Part shown: one piece after another, positions 54,672 through 62,059 of the stretch
How positions within the stretch are numbered: the first letter of the stretch is position 1
Layout of the letters: every line of letters begins with the position of its first letter
Source of the DNA: Microbacterium imperiale
GTDB taxonomy: Bacteria > Actinomycetota > Actinomycetes > Actinomycetales > Microbacteriaceae
Length of the DNA stretch: 64,000 bases
NCBI RefSeq assembly: GCF_017876655.1
Contig: NZ_JAGIOK010000001.1
Location: 1,550,001 to 1,614,000, forward strand
Reading direction: 5' to 3'
The notes under the pieces: generated by a model
What the model saw: the letters and a program-made list of their open reading frames with translations, nothing else
What the model was told of the DNA's origin: nothing
Database searches by the model: none
Program-made: the position numbers and the translations under genes

Positions 54672-54953
54672 TCATAACTGCACCGCAGGCCCGACGCTGG
54701 AGCTCCCGCCAGCGGCGACGAGCAACAAGCCCATAACCAGGCTCGTCGCCATTCCGGCCGCAGCGATCAGCAACAGGAGCTTGCGATTCGCCCCGCGGGT
54801 GAAAGCCGCGCCGCCAGCGACCGCCGCGGAGAGTACCGCGCCGAACGGGAAGAACACGAGCGCGGCACCGATGGTCACGGCCCCCAAAACCACGATGAGA
54901 GACCGCGTGATCGTAGGAGATAGTCGTGGTTTCCGGGTTGCGGACCTCGCCAT
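54672..54953 (-). CDS. Small membrane protein, 93 residues
   Basis: MARSATRKPRLSPTITRSLI begins a 93-residue protein with three hydrophobic segments (LIVVLGAVTIGAALVFFPFGA, VLSAAVAGGAAF, LLLLIAAAGMATSLVMGLLLVAAG). It lies 34 bases upstream of the frameshifted lipoprotein on the same strand. No family recognised; possibly part of the same cluster. Confidence 0.6.
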   Translation of the reverse strand: MARSATRKPRLSPTITRSLIVVLGAVTIGAALVFFPFGAVLSAAVAGGAAFTRGANRKLLLLIAAAGMATSLVMGLLLVAAGGSSSVGPAVQL

Positions 54954-55562
54954 CCTCAGACTCTATGACCGGCGCCGACCTGAGTGAAACCGGCACCTTG
55001 ATACAGTCCCTTGCAGTCCCCCCGCCACCGTCACGACCGTTGGGCCGATCGACTTCTCAACTGTCGCCGTCCTTGGCCCCCTTGACTCGCAGCTGTGAAG
55101 TCAGGCTGGCGCCCTCTCACCCGGAAGCCCCACATCGCGCTCTCCACCGGACGCGGGAACAAGCTTCCTACCTTCCTCGAGGAGGCCTGCTCAGAGGGGG
55201 AGGGAAGCGGCCCGTCAGCCCTGACGAGACTGTCGTCATTGGGGCCCGAATTGCCCTCAGCGCTTGGCCGCGACCACGGCGTGACCGGAGCATGGGCACC
55301 TGCGCGTCGGTAACCGGCGCCATCGTGCGTGATTCGGCGCTCAGCAGGACGAATCGCGGCGGGGACCGCGAAATGACCAGACGCGGGAGCGAGAGGCGCC
55401 CAGCGGGAACCCACCCACTGCCCGCGGGGTCCTCAACGCGTCGTTGGGGCCGTGTACGGGGCAGGGGCTGGCCGCGAGCCGGGCAAGACAGGGACACCGG
55501 TCGCGCGGGAGCAATGCGAGGCGTCGTCTCACCGGGACAACCGCCGCGACGGGCGGCTTCGG
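54954..55562. other. 609-base stretch without a convincing gene
   Basis: Open frames on both strands here (for example a 127-residue reverse frame at 55031-55414) lack ribosome sites and family motifs. The stretch separates the orphan lipoprotein pair from the main lipoprotein array and may be the scar of a lost gene copy. I see no RNA or repeat. Confidence 0.5.
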
Positions 55563-56087
55563 CTACTCCGCCGGCGGTTCCCCTTCACCGCACGCAGAGA
55601 CGCCCAGCAGGGAGACGACCGTGCGGCCGTCCAGATCGATCACCTGGACGTCGAGGAGCATACCGCTGGAGTGCTTCAATGCGATGGCGGGCACCGATAC
55701 CTCGACCGTCTCGAACTCACGGAACCCGTCGCCCAGACGAGCCGGGAGCGCTTCGATGAAGGCAGAACCGTCGAACCCCTCTTCGGGGGCAACTGTCCAG
55801 CGCGTCGAGTAGTAGAAGGAGTTTTCGGCGCACTTCCAATAGGGCGAGTCGGACGGCCGAACCTCCGCAACCCCGCCGGGAACCTCATCCGCGACGCGCT
55901 GCATCATCGCGTCCGTATCCGCACGCACCTCATCGATCGTCGGCCCACCTGCCGTGACACAACCAGTGATCGTCGTCGCTGCCAACGCGAGCATTGTTGA
56001 GAGCGCGACGCCTTTCGCGCGCCTCCAGGGAGGCGTCCCGAAAGCGGCGTCTCCGGCGTACCGTCGTGACGTCGAGGTGGGGATCAT
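55563..56087 (-). CDS. Lipoprotein, effector-linked family copy 4
   Basis: A 174-residue lipoprotein, the most diverged copy. After an N-terminal extension the lipobox is ALAATTITGC (Cys43). The mature part has the family pattern: TIDEVRADTDAMMQRVADEVPGGVAEVRPSDSPYWKCAENSFYYSTRWTVAPEEGFDGSAFIEALPARLGDGFREFETVEVSVPAIALKHSSGMLLDVQVIDLDG, and SACGEGEPPAE at the end, with the two conserved Cys residues that probably pair. The start overlaps the upstream copy by 4 bases (ATGA). It is probably immunity-like by context. Confidence 0.85.
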   Translation of the reverse strand: MIPTSTSRRYAGDAAFGTPPWRRAKGVALSTMLALAATTITGCVTAGGPTIDEVRADTDAMMQRVADEVPGGVAEVRPSDSPYWKCAENSFYYSTRWTVAPEEGFDGSAFIEALPARLGDGFREFETVEVSVPAIALKHSSGMLLDVQVIDLDGRTVVSLLGVSACGEGEPPAE

Positions 56088-56548
56088 TTCCGCGGAGGCT
56101 TCCCTACCCCACAGGGAGTCAGACCGAGCAGATCGACGACAATACTTCCGTCAATCGTGAGGACCTGAACGTCGAGGACAGTGCCGCCCGAGTGATTCAG
56201 AGCGACAGCAGGCGACGTGATGTCGACCGTCTCAGCGACCACGAAGTCCTCGCCCAAACGTCCAGGAAGCGCGTCCACGAACGCTTCTCCATCGAATCCA
56301 GGCCGCGGTGTGACTCCCCATTGAATGGTGGCGTAGTACGTGCCGTCGCCACATTGACGGTAGGACGGGGCAGGAGTGTCCACCGCCACGACCCCGCCGG
56401 GAATCTCATCTGCAATTCGCTGCAGTAGCGCCTCGGTCTCAGCCCGGGCCTCTTCGAGCGTCAGTCGTTTTACCACTGCACACCCCGCGATGGCCATGAC
56501 TGCCAGCGCGCCAAGCAGGACTGTCGAGAAGGCGCGCGTCGATGTCAT
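56084..56548 (-). CDS. Lipoprotein, effector-linked family copy 3
   Basis: A 154-residue lipoprotein with lipobox LAVMAIAGC (Cys23). Family motifs: RLTLEEARAETEALLQRIADEIPGGVVAVDTPAPSYRQCGDGTYYATIQWGVTPRPGFDGEAFVDALPGRLGEDFVVAETVDITSPAVALNHSGGTVLDVQVLTIDG and TPCGVGKPPRK. It has the two conserved Cys residues. The start was placed at MTSTRAFSTVLLGALAV; the open frame upstream is the remnant of a deleted copy. It is coupled to copy 4 by a 4-base overlap. Almost identical to the frameshifted copy at 54166 over long stretches. Confidence 0.9.
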   Translation of the reverse strand: MTSTRAFSTVLLGALAVMAIAGCAVVKRLTLEEARAETEALLQRIADEIPGGVVAVDTPAPSYRQCGDGTYYATIQWGVTPRPGFDGEAFVDALPGRLGEDFVVAETVDITSPAVALNHSGGTVLDVQVLTIDGSIVVDLLGLTPCGVGKPPRK

Positions 56549-56576
56549 CACGTATCGGTTTGCCGTCGACACCCCT

Positions 56577-56807
56577 TCACTCTCCCTCAGGATCGCCATC
56601 ACCGCATGGCGCGAGACCGAGCAGGTCCACGACGAGCCGGGAGTTCGCACCTCGACGACACCTCGGGGGATCTCGTCCGCGATTCGTTGCATCGCTGCCT
56701 CAGTATCCGCCCGCGAGCGTCGGCCTTCCTGCCATCGCACACCCCACCATCGTCATGCCTGCCAGCGTCAGAACTGCGCTCATCGACACGGCCCGGTATC
56801 GATTCAT
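56577..56807 (-). pseudogene. Deleted lipoprotein copy 2
   Basis: Starts MNRYRAVSMSAVLTLAGMTM, VGCAMAGRPTL, like copy 1, but 8 bases (GAACAGGC in copy 1) are missing after GCTC, which shifts the frame. The DNA then continues as RADTEAAMQRIADEIPRGVVEVRTP in the other frame, jumps over about 250 bases that copy 1 has, and rejoins at VDLLGLAPCGDGDPEGE and stop. So it has an internal deletion joining the N-terminal third with the C-terminal tail. It lies between copies 1 and 3 in the same direction, 12 and 28 bases away. Confidence 0.85.
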
Positions 56808-56818
56808 CGGTTCGCTGC

Positions 56819-57283
56819 TCATTCGTTCGGTGGCTCGCCATCGCCGCATGGCGCGAGTCCAAGAAGGTCCACGACGATGTCCCCTTCGGTCCCGAGTACC
56901 TTGACGTCGAGGACAGCCCCGCTGGCGTGATTGAAGGCCACGGCTGGGGACTTGATGTCCACCGTCTGGGCGATCACGTAGTCAGAACCAAGGCGGCCGG
57001 GGAGCGCGTCGACGAATGCTTCGCCGTCGAAACCCGGCTGTGGCGTGACTGCCCAACGGTTGATGGAGTAGTACCCGCCGCGGTCGCAAGCCAGGTAAGC
57101 CGAGTCGGGAGTTCGTACCTCGACGACACCTCCGGGGATCTCGTCCGCGATTCGTTGCATCGCTGCCTCAGTATCCGTCCGCGCCTGTTCGAGCGTCGGC
57201 CTTCCTGCCATCGCACACCCCACCATCGTCATGCCTGCCAGCGTCAGAACTGCAGTGACCGACACTGCACGGGACCGCTTCAT
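56819..57283 (-). CDS. Lipoprotein, effector-linked family copy 1
   Basis: A 154-residue lipoprotein starting MKRSRAVSVTAVLTLAGMTM, with lipobox Cys23 in MTMVGC. The mature part is RPTLEQARTDTEAAMQRIADEIPGGVVEVRTPDSAYLACDRGGYYSINRWAVTPQPGFDGEAFVDALPGRLGSDYVIAQTVDIKSPAVAFNHASGAVLDVKVLGTEGD and APCGDGEPPNE. The start codon overlaps the stop of the 584-residue effector by 4 bases (ATGA). Direct coupling to an effector, outer-membrane-leaflet anchoring and tandem duplication point to an immunity protein. No enzymatic motif is seen. Confidence 0.9.
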   Translation of the reverse strand: MKRSRAVSVTAVLTLAGMTMVGCAMAGRPTLEQARTDTEAAMQRIADEIPGGVVEVRTPDSAYLACDRGGYYSINRWAVTPQPGFDGEAFVDALPGRLGSDYVIAQTVDIKSPAVAFNHASGAVLDVKVLGTEGDIVVDLLGLAPCGDGEPPNE

Positions 57284-59034
57284 TGATTCGCCAGTTCCAT
57301 AAAGATGCGCTCCAGGTGGAGATGCGTCTGGAGGTTCACGGACGGATCCGGTGAGATCACGTCCCCGTGTTGCCCGAAGGGACGGAAACCTGTGAATCCG
57401 GAGTCGAGCTCGGTGAAGCCGTTCTCTTCGCTGGCGGTCACGGCGTATCCGAACGGGTCCACTTGCATCCCGTCGAACGCCCGGTTGATGTCGGTGGGGC
57501 CTTGGATGGCGTAGTAGGCGGTGCCGTCTTGCGGTTCCCACCCTTCCAGCATCCCGATGCCTGCCAGGACCACGCGTGCCTGGAAGTCAGCACCCAGCCG
57601 TTCAGCTTGACCGCCGGGGCTCGACCCGAATGAGTGCTCGACGGAGAGGAGAGGTGTCGAGTCGGTGATGACATCCAGTTCCTCCTCGAACGCCGCGTAA
57701 CGGCTGCCGAGCGGCAGAGCCCACAGATTCACCTGCGGTCCGAACACCGCCACTTCCGGCGGAGCGAGGTTCGGGAAAAACCCCTGCTTGAGCACGAAGC
57801 CCGCCAACTCCACACCATCGGGGGGATACTCGACCATCCGCCGCGTCAGGGATGTCAGCCCCTCGTCGGCGGTGGAGGAGTAGAAGCTCTCCATCGTCGT
57901 GTTGGTGCCGGGCATGAAACTCATGATGACATCCGCTTTCGAGACGTCACCGAACATCTCGATGATCTGCTGCCGGTCCCGGTCATAGTGGTAGAGCGAC
58001 ACATCTCCTGCCACCACGCGCTTGAGGTAGGCGATCTCGGTATCCAACGCGGCGAGCCGGTCCTGGTGCTGCTGCTCGTTGACGTGCTCCAGGATCTGAC
58101 GCAGCATCCAGGGACTGGCCACGCCCGACGGGCCAGCGACGGCGACCGGCCCGTCCAGAGCAAGCTTGCTTCTCTCAACCAGGAGCATCTCCAGATTCGC
58201 CGCGGCCACGAGACGATTCGCCGCTTCGCGAACGACAGCCGGGATGCCGCCGAGGGTTCCGATCAGCTCGGGAATGCCGTTCACCAGCAGAGTGCGAGTT
58301 CCATCGACGAGCGCTCCCCACCAGGTGGCGACCTCTGCCGGAGGGACACTGCGGATCTGATCGAGGACCTCAGGATGCACCGCGACAAGCGGCCGAAGGT
58401 CCGCCTCCGACAGCGACGCCACCAGCGTCAGCAGCCCACCCCGTGGGATCGCCGCAGCACCCCCGCGAGCGAACACTCCCAGCGCACCTCGCACATCCCG
58501 GGACGACAGCGCCGAGATCAATGCATCGTCGGCCGCAGCACGCCGCTCACACAGCGCATCCCATTCCGCCTCCACGGCGTCAAGAGCATCCCGGGTGTCG
58601 CCGAGCTCGATCTCCAACGCACGAGCGCGAGCGACAGGCTCGGGAAATGAGACGTAGTTGTTCGACGACTCCGCGCGCGCAACCCGCAGCTGCCCACGGA
58701 GCTCCTCGCGCTCATCCTCGACAACAGCGCGGCGTCGGGCGAGCGAGTCCTGCTCGTCCTTGATCGCGCGAACCACCTCCGCGTATCCCCTCAGCGCACC
58801 GGCCGCGGCGCTCATGCCCGTCGCGAGCACCAGCAGATCGGGCTCCACCGCCGCCACCTGCCGCTGGAAAGCATCGTGAGCTTCGCCCGACCACGACGAA
58901 CCGGATGCCGCCTCCGCTGCGGAACGAACGCTCGTCTGCGAAGAACGGATACTCTCTGCCCGCTCACCCCAGTCATCGGCCATGGCAGCCATCGCGGAAG
59001 GATCGCCGGCACCAGGATCATTCCGGTCGACCAT
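57280..59034 (-). CDS. WxG/LXG-type protein with C-terminal alpha/beta-hydrolase (DUF1023) domain
   Basis: A 584-residue probable type VII secretion effector. Residues 1-180 are a helical hairpin with the WxG motif in GSSWSGEAHDAFQRQ (Trp48). Residues 190-330 form a helical linker. The hydrolase domain begins near 340 (AGDVSLYHYDRDRQQIIEMFGDVSKADVIMSFMPGTNTTMESFYSS). The oxyanion loop is FMPGTNTT and the nucleophile elbow VEHSFGSSPGG (Ser468, with Glu for the usual first Gly). A His in QTHLHLERI near the C terminus fits the triad. The target could be a lipid. The start overlaps the upstream small gene (TGATG). Confidence 0.85.
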   Translation of the reverse strand: MVDRNDPGAGDPSAMAAMADDWGERAESIRSSQTSVRSAAEAASGSSWSGEAHDAFQRQVAAVEPDLLVLATGMSAAAGALRGYAEVVRAIKDEQDSLARRRAVVEDEREELRGQLRVARAESSNNYVSFPEPVARARALEIELGDTRDALDAVEAEWDALCERRAAADDALISALSSRDVRGALGVFARGGAAAIPRGGLLTLVASLSEADLRPLVAVHPEVLDQIRSVPPAEVATWWGALVDGTRTLLVNGIPELIGTLGGIPAVVREAANRLVAAANLEMLLVERSKLALDGPVAVAGPSGVASPWMLRQILEHVNEQQHQDRLAALDTEIAYLKRVVAGDVSLYHYDRDRQQIIEMFGDVSKADVIMSFMPGTNTTMESFYSSTADEGLTSLTRRMVEYPPDGVELAGFVLKQGFFPNLAPPEVAVFGPQVNLWALPLGSRYAAFEEELDVITDSTPLLSVEHSFGSSPGGQAERLGADFQARVVLAGIGMLEGWEPQDGTAYYAIQGPTDINRAFDGMQVDPFGYAVTASEENGFTELDSGFTGFRPFGQHGDVISPDPSVNLQTHLHLERIFMELANQ

Positions 59035-59303
59035 CAGTACGCCATGACTCCGTCGAGATGAGTGAACTCGCTCGCCGACGCCTCCGGGCGCCGACCAACA
59101 GTCACCAACGTCTCGCTCGCGACCTCCGCGCGAATGCTGTGCTCGGTCGCGACATCCTGCAGAACAGACGCGACCTCGTTCGATCCGATCACGCTCTCGC
59201 TGACATATCCAAGCTCGCCGGAGTTCCTCACAGCCCGGCCCGCCGCACCGATCGTGGTTGCCGACGAGCGAAGCGTGTCGAAATGCACGGAAACGTCGGT
59301 CAT
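59034..59303 (-). CDS. Small WXG100/EspC-like protein
   Basis: An 89-residue protein, MTDVSVHFDTLRSSATTIGA, then AGRAVRNSGELGYVSESVIGSNEVASVLQDVATEHSIRAEVASETLVTVGRRPEASASEFTHLDGVMAY. It is helical, has the length of ESAT-6/EspC-type partners and lacks a classical WXG. It would form a heterodimer with the N-terminal helical part of the larger protein to present the export signal. Its stop overlaps the next start by one base (TGATG). It is the first gene of the operon. Confidence 0.75.
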   Translation of the reverse strand: MTDVSVHFDTLRSSATTIGAAGRAVRNSGELGYVSESVIGSNEVASVLQDVATEHSIRAEVASETLVTVGRRPEASASEFTHLDGVMAY

Positions 59304-59530
59304 GCCACCTCCAGAGGCGCAACCAGCCTATGAACGCGGCAGAAAATGCGAATCACACAAAGGGATGAGATTGGTTCGATCACTGTGCAACACGAACGAA
59401 GGAACCCCGGCAGGCGAAGCCGTGGTCGCCCCCCGTGCTGATCACTGATGACGCGCCCACCCGAAAGCGCGCATGATCCGATGTCCGGTGGGAGGCCGCA
59501 GCCATCATCACGGTTTGCCTATCGGGGGGT

Positions 59531-59944
59531 TTACATCGCGTCCTCTATGGTTTCAGCGTCCTCGTCTCTGAAGATCGAACGCTCCCACCACCCACCGGCA
59601 AGGCCGACCCACGTGGCTGCGCCCGCACCGAGCACGCCCCCGAGCGCCCACAGCGGGTGTAGCGCCGAGAGCATGCTCAACAACACGGTGATGAACGCAA
59701 GCACCGGGCGCGCGAGGTCTTTCCAGCGCGTCGGCGCCTTGGGGTCTCGGCGCGCGAACGCCACGGCTGCGGCGACGGTAAAGAACGTCGCCACGGGAAA
59801 GAGGATTCTAGGCAGGACAGCGAGGTTTTCCGAGACGGGCGCGAAGACCGCCCAGATCGCGCCCGCGACCAACACCGCCGCCATAGCGGCATAGGACACA
59901 GACCACCCGATCGCGGTCTTCCTCGAGACGGGTCTCTCCCTCAT
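59531..59944 (-). CDS. Membrane protein, 137 residues
   Basis: Hypothetical. MRERPVSRKTAIGWSVSYAAMAAVLVAGAIWAVFAPVSENLAVLPRILFPVATFFTVAAAVAFARRD, then LARPVLAFITVLLSMLSALHPLWALGGVLGAGAATWVGLAGGWWERSIF. Four hydrophobic helices and a charged tail. It is 228 bases upstream of the effector operon on the same strand; a link to it is possible but not shown. Confidence 0.7.
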   Translation of the reverse strand: MRERPVSRKTAIGWSVSYAAMAAVLVAGAIWAVFAPVSENLAVLPRILFPVATFFTVAAAVAFARRDPKAPTRWKDLARPVLAFITVLLSMLSALHPLWALGGVLGAGAATWVGLAGGWWERSIFRDEDAETIEDAM

Positions 59945-60191
59945 CGTGATGCTGCTTTCGCTCGGGATCGGTCAGCGGACGAGGCCGCCGGGTCGCATCC
60001 CTCACTCATGCCGGGGCGCGTCTGCGAGCTTCGGGTGAGCTATGTGAGCGGCCGGGTCCTGCTCGCGTTCGAAACTCGAGCTTAGGGTGCGGGCGTCGCC
60101 CCGCCACGCGCACCGGCGCGAGCCCGTGGTCGCCTCAGTGTCAGATTCAGATCTGCACCGGAAATGCAGCACGCACGCCCCACACAAACAG

Positions 60192-60217
60192 AAAACCCCC
60201 GGATAACCGGGGGTTTT
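60192..60217 (-). terminator. tRNA terminator
   Basis: AAAACCCCCGG and CCGGGGGTTTT arms with an ATAA loop: an 11-base stem plus T-run, a strong rho-independent terminator. It lies 3 bases beyond the CCA of the tRNA remnant, as in many actinobacterial tRNA genes. Confidence 0.9.
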
Positions 60218-60220
60218 CGC

Positions 60221-60247
60221 TGGCGGTGACGGTGGGATTTGAACCCA
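60221..60247 (-). other. 3' end of a tRNA-Ser gene (probable attachment site remnant)
   Basis: The reverse strand reads TGGGTTCAAATCCCA, CCGTCACCGCCA: the T-arm and 3' acceptor half with CCA. The matching tRNA would begin GGTGACG, as in actinobacterial tRNA-Ser. The homology ends abruptly at the base where the T-stem would need one more pair (A instead of G), and no D-arm or anticodon arm follows. This is the pattern left when an element integrates in a tRNA 3' end and displaces it. The terminator to the left stayed with the original site, so the element should extend to the right, beyond the window. Confidence 0.75.
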
Positions 60248-60752
60248 TTTCGCGGGCCTCGCAAGGACGCTACTTTCGCGATTTATGCTCGTTTTCGTGC
60301 ACATCTGCGCGGGCAAGCTCACGCTTGCGCACGGGTATCCACACCTAAAAGTGCACCAAAATGCACCACGAGCCGCACTCCATCAGAGCCGTCAGTCAGC
60401 TCGCGATAGCCGCTCCGCACGCCTGTGCGTCAACGCGGCGGCGACGTTGTCGAGGTCATCCGGAAAGATGGCAGTCGGCCTCCGCAACGCCGAGGGTCAG
60501 CGCGTGGTGGGTGCGGAGGTTGGCGTCGACCTCGGTAGGAAGGCATCCCCTCTCCCCCTCGTATGTGGCGACGGTTCGTGTCCTCATGATTCGCCCCTCC
60601 CTTACGTTTTCTTGCCGCGAAGGCGACTTGGCGTCCCCGGAGAGGTCGGCCGGCGCACAACCACTGAAGGGGCGGCAGCCAAGAGGTTTCCGGCGCGATG
60701 TGAGGGAGCGCAGCAGCCGTGCCCGAATCCGCGGAGCGGTCGGCGTATCCGA
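60248..60752. other. Island start without convincing genes
   Basis: Both strands carry only short frames. One possible reverse-strand gene of 43 residues (MRTRTVATYEGERGCLPTEV...) has GGGAGGGG before its ATG at about 60585, but no family match. The content may be debris of an integration module; I find no integrase. Confidence 0.4.
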
Positions 60753-60755
60753 CTA

Positions 60756-61694
60756 GGGCGTGTTGATCAAGAGGTTCAGGCTCAGGATCGGCGAGTCTCG
60801 ATGGTGTGACGCGTCAGGAGATCTCGGATGAGGTGTGGGCTGTTCTGGAGCCGCTGATGCCGGTGCCGGTCGGCAGGTCGCGGCCGTGGACGGATCATCG
60901 TCTCGCGGTCGAGGGCATGGCCTGGAAGTACCGCACGGGGGCGCCCTGGCGGGATGTGCCGGAGCGGTTCGGGAAGTGGAACTCGATCTACAAGCGGTTC
61001 GCGCGCTGGGCCGAGGACGGCACCTGGGAGAAGCTGCTCGCCGAGGTGCAGAAGCAGTCGGACGCGGCGGGCAAGCTCGACTGGGTGGTGTCGATCGACT
61101 CGACGATCGCGCGCGTGCACCAGCACGGCGCGACCCTCAGCCGCGACACAGGGGGCTGTGTCGAATCACAAGAATCCGCGGGAAGAGCCGCCTGATCACG
61201 GGATCGGCCGCTCCCGTGGCGGGTTGACGAGCAAGGTGCATCTCGTCTGCGACGGGCGTGGACGTCCGCTGAGCTGGGTGATCACCGGCGCGAACATCAA
61301 CGACACCACGATGATGACCGCCACACTCGAGCAGATCCACGTCCCTCGAGCTGTCGGCCGTCCGAGGCGGCGCCCGGATCGGGTGCTCGCCGACAAGGGC
61401 TACCCGTCGAAGAAGAACAGGGCGTGGCTGCGGGAGCGGAAGATCGCCGCGACGATCCCGGAACGCGACGACCAGATCGCGCACCGCCGCAGGAAGCCTG
61501 GCCGGCCCATCGACTTCGGGGAAGCCCAGCAGGAGCGCTACAAGGGACGCAACGTCGTCGAGCGCTGCTTCAACAAACTCAAGCAATGGCGCGGCATCGC
61601 GATGCGCTCAGATAAGACAGCCCGCTCCTACCGCGCCGCGATAGCCCTCGCCGCCACGCTGATCTGGATCAAGACCGACTTAATCCACACGGCC
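60756..61694 (+). mobile_element. IS5-family insertion sequence
   Basis: About 940 bases, with imperfect inverted ends: left GGGCGTGTTGATCAAG (60756-60771) and right, reversed, GGCCGTGTGGATTAAG, matching at 13 of 16. CTAG occurs at both edges (60753-60756 and 61694-61697), the target type favoured by the IS427 subgroup. It contains the two transposase frames described below. Confidence 0.85.
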
Positions 61695-61697
61695 TAG
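60806..61697 (+). CDS. IS5-family DDE transposase in two frames
   Basis: Frame one (60806-61195, 129 residues) begins MTRQEISDEVWAVLEPLMPV and has RTGAPWRDVPERFGKWNSIYKRF and the first catalytic Asp in VSIDSTIARVHQHGATLSRDTGG. It stops after SQESAGRAA. The second frame carries on with GAVSNHKNPREEPPDHGIGRSRGGLTSKVHLVCDGRGRPLSWVITGANINDTTMM, the second Asp in VLADKGYPSKKNRAWL and the Glu in RNVVERCFNKLKQWRGIAMR, ending LIWIKTDLIHTA. The shift happens at a run of five G at 61151-61155 and is +1 (or -2). This family often uses programmed frameshifting, so the gene may be active, or a base may have been lost or gained. Confidence 0.8.
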
Positions 61698-62059
61698 CGC
61701 GCGGGATGGCCGACAGTACGCTGCCGAAGGCTTCACGGCAAGAAGATCCGCCCGTAGGGCCACGCCGCCCCGGCCTTGGCCGGGTCCGCTTCCGCACAGA
61801 CAACGCGATGCTGTCGAAGTGATTTCGGGAAAGGCTCTATGCCTGCGCCGACGGCCTGTGCCCCCAGCAGGACGGCCGCTGAGCGGTACGCAAACAACCG
61901 AAAGCACACGGTGACACGCGGGCTTTCCGCGGGAGAGGGCCGGCGCGCTCTGGCGCGGCTGTATGGGCGTGGCATCGTTCGCAGAACGGATCTTCGCGCG
62001 AGTACGAACCCAGAGCTGTCGCGACCAACCGATAGTGTGTGTGCCTCACGAACGATCGG
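61698..62059. other. 362-base stretch between the IS and the PIN gene
   Basis: No convincing coding frame: reverse frames up to 160 residues lack ribosome sites and motifs. It should contain the promoter of the following gene. I see no hairpin that could be a transcription terminator. Confidence 0.5.
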
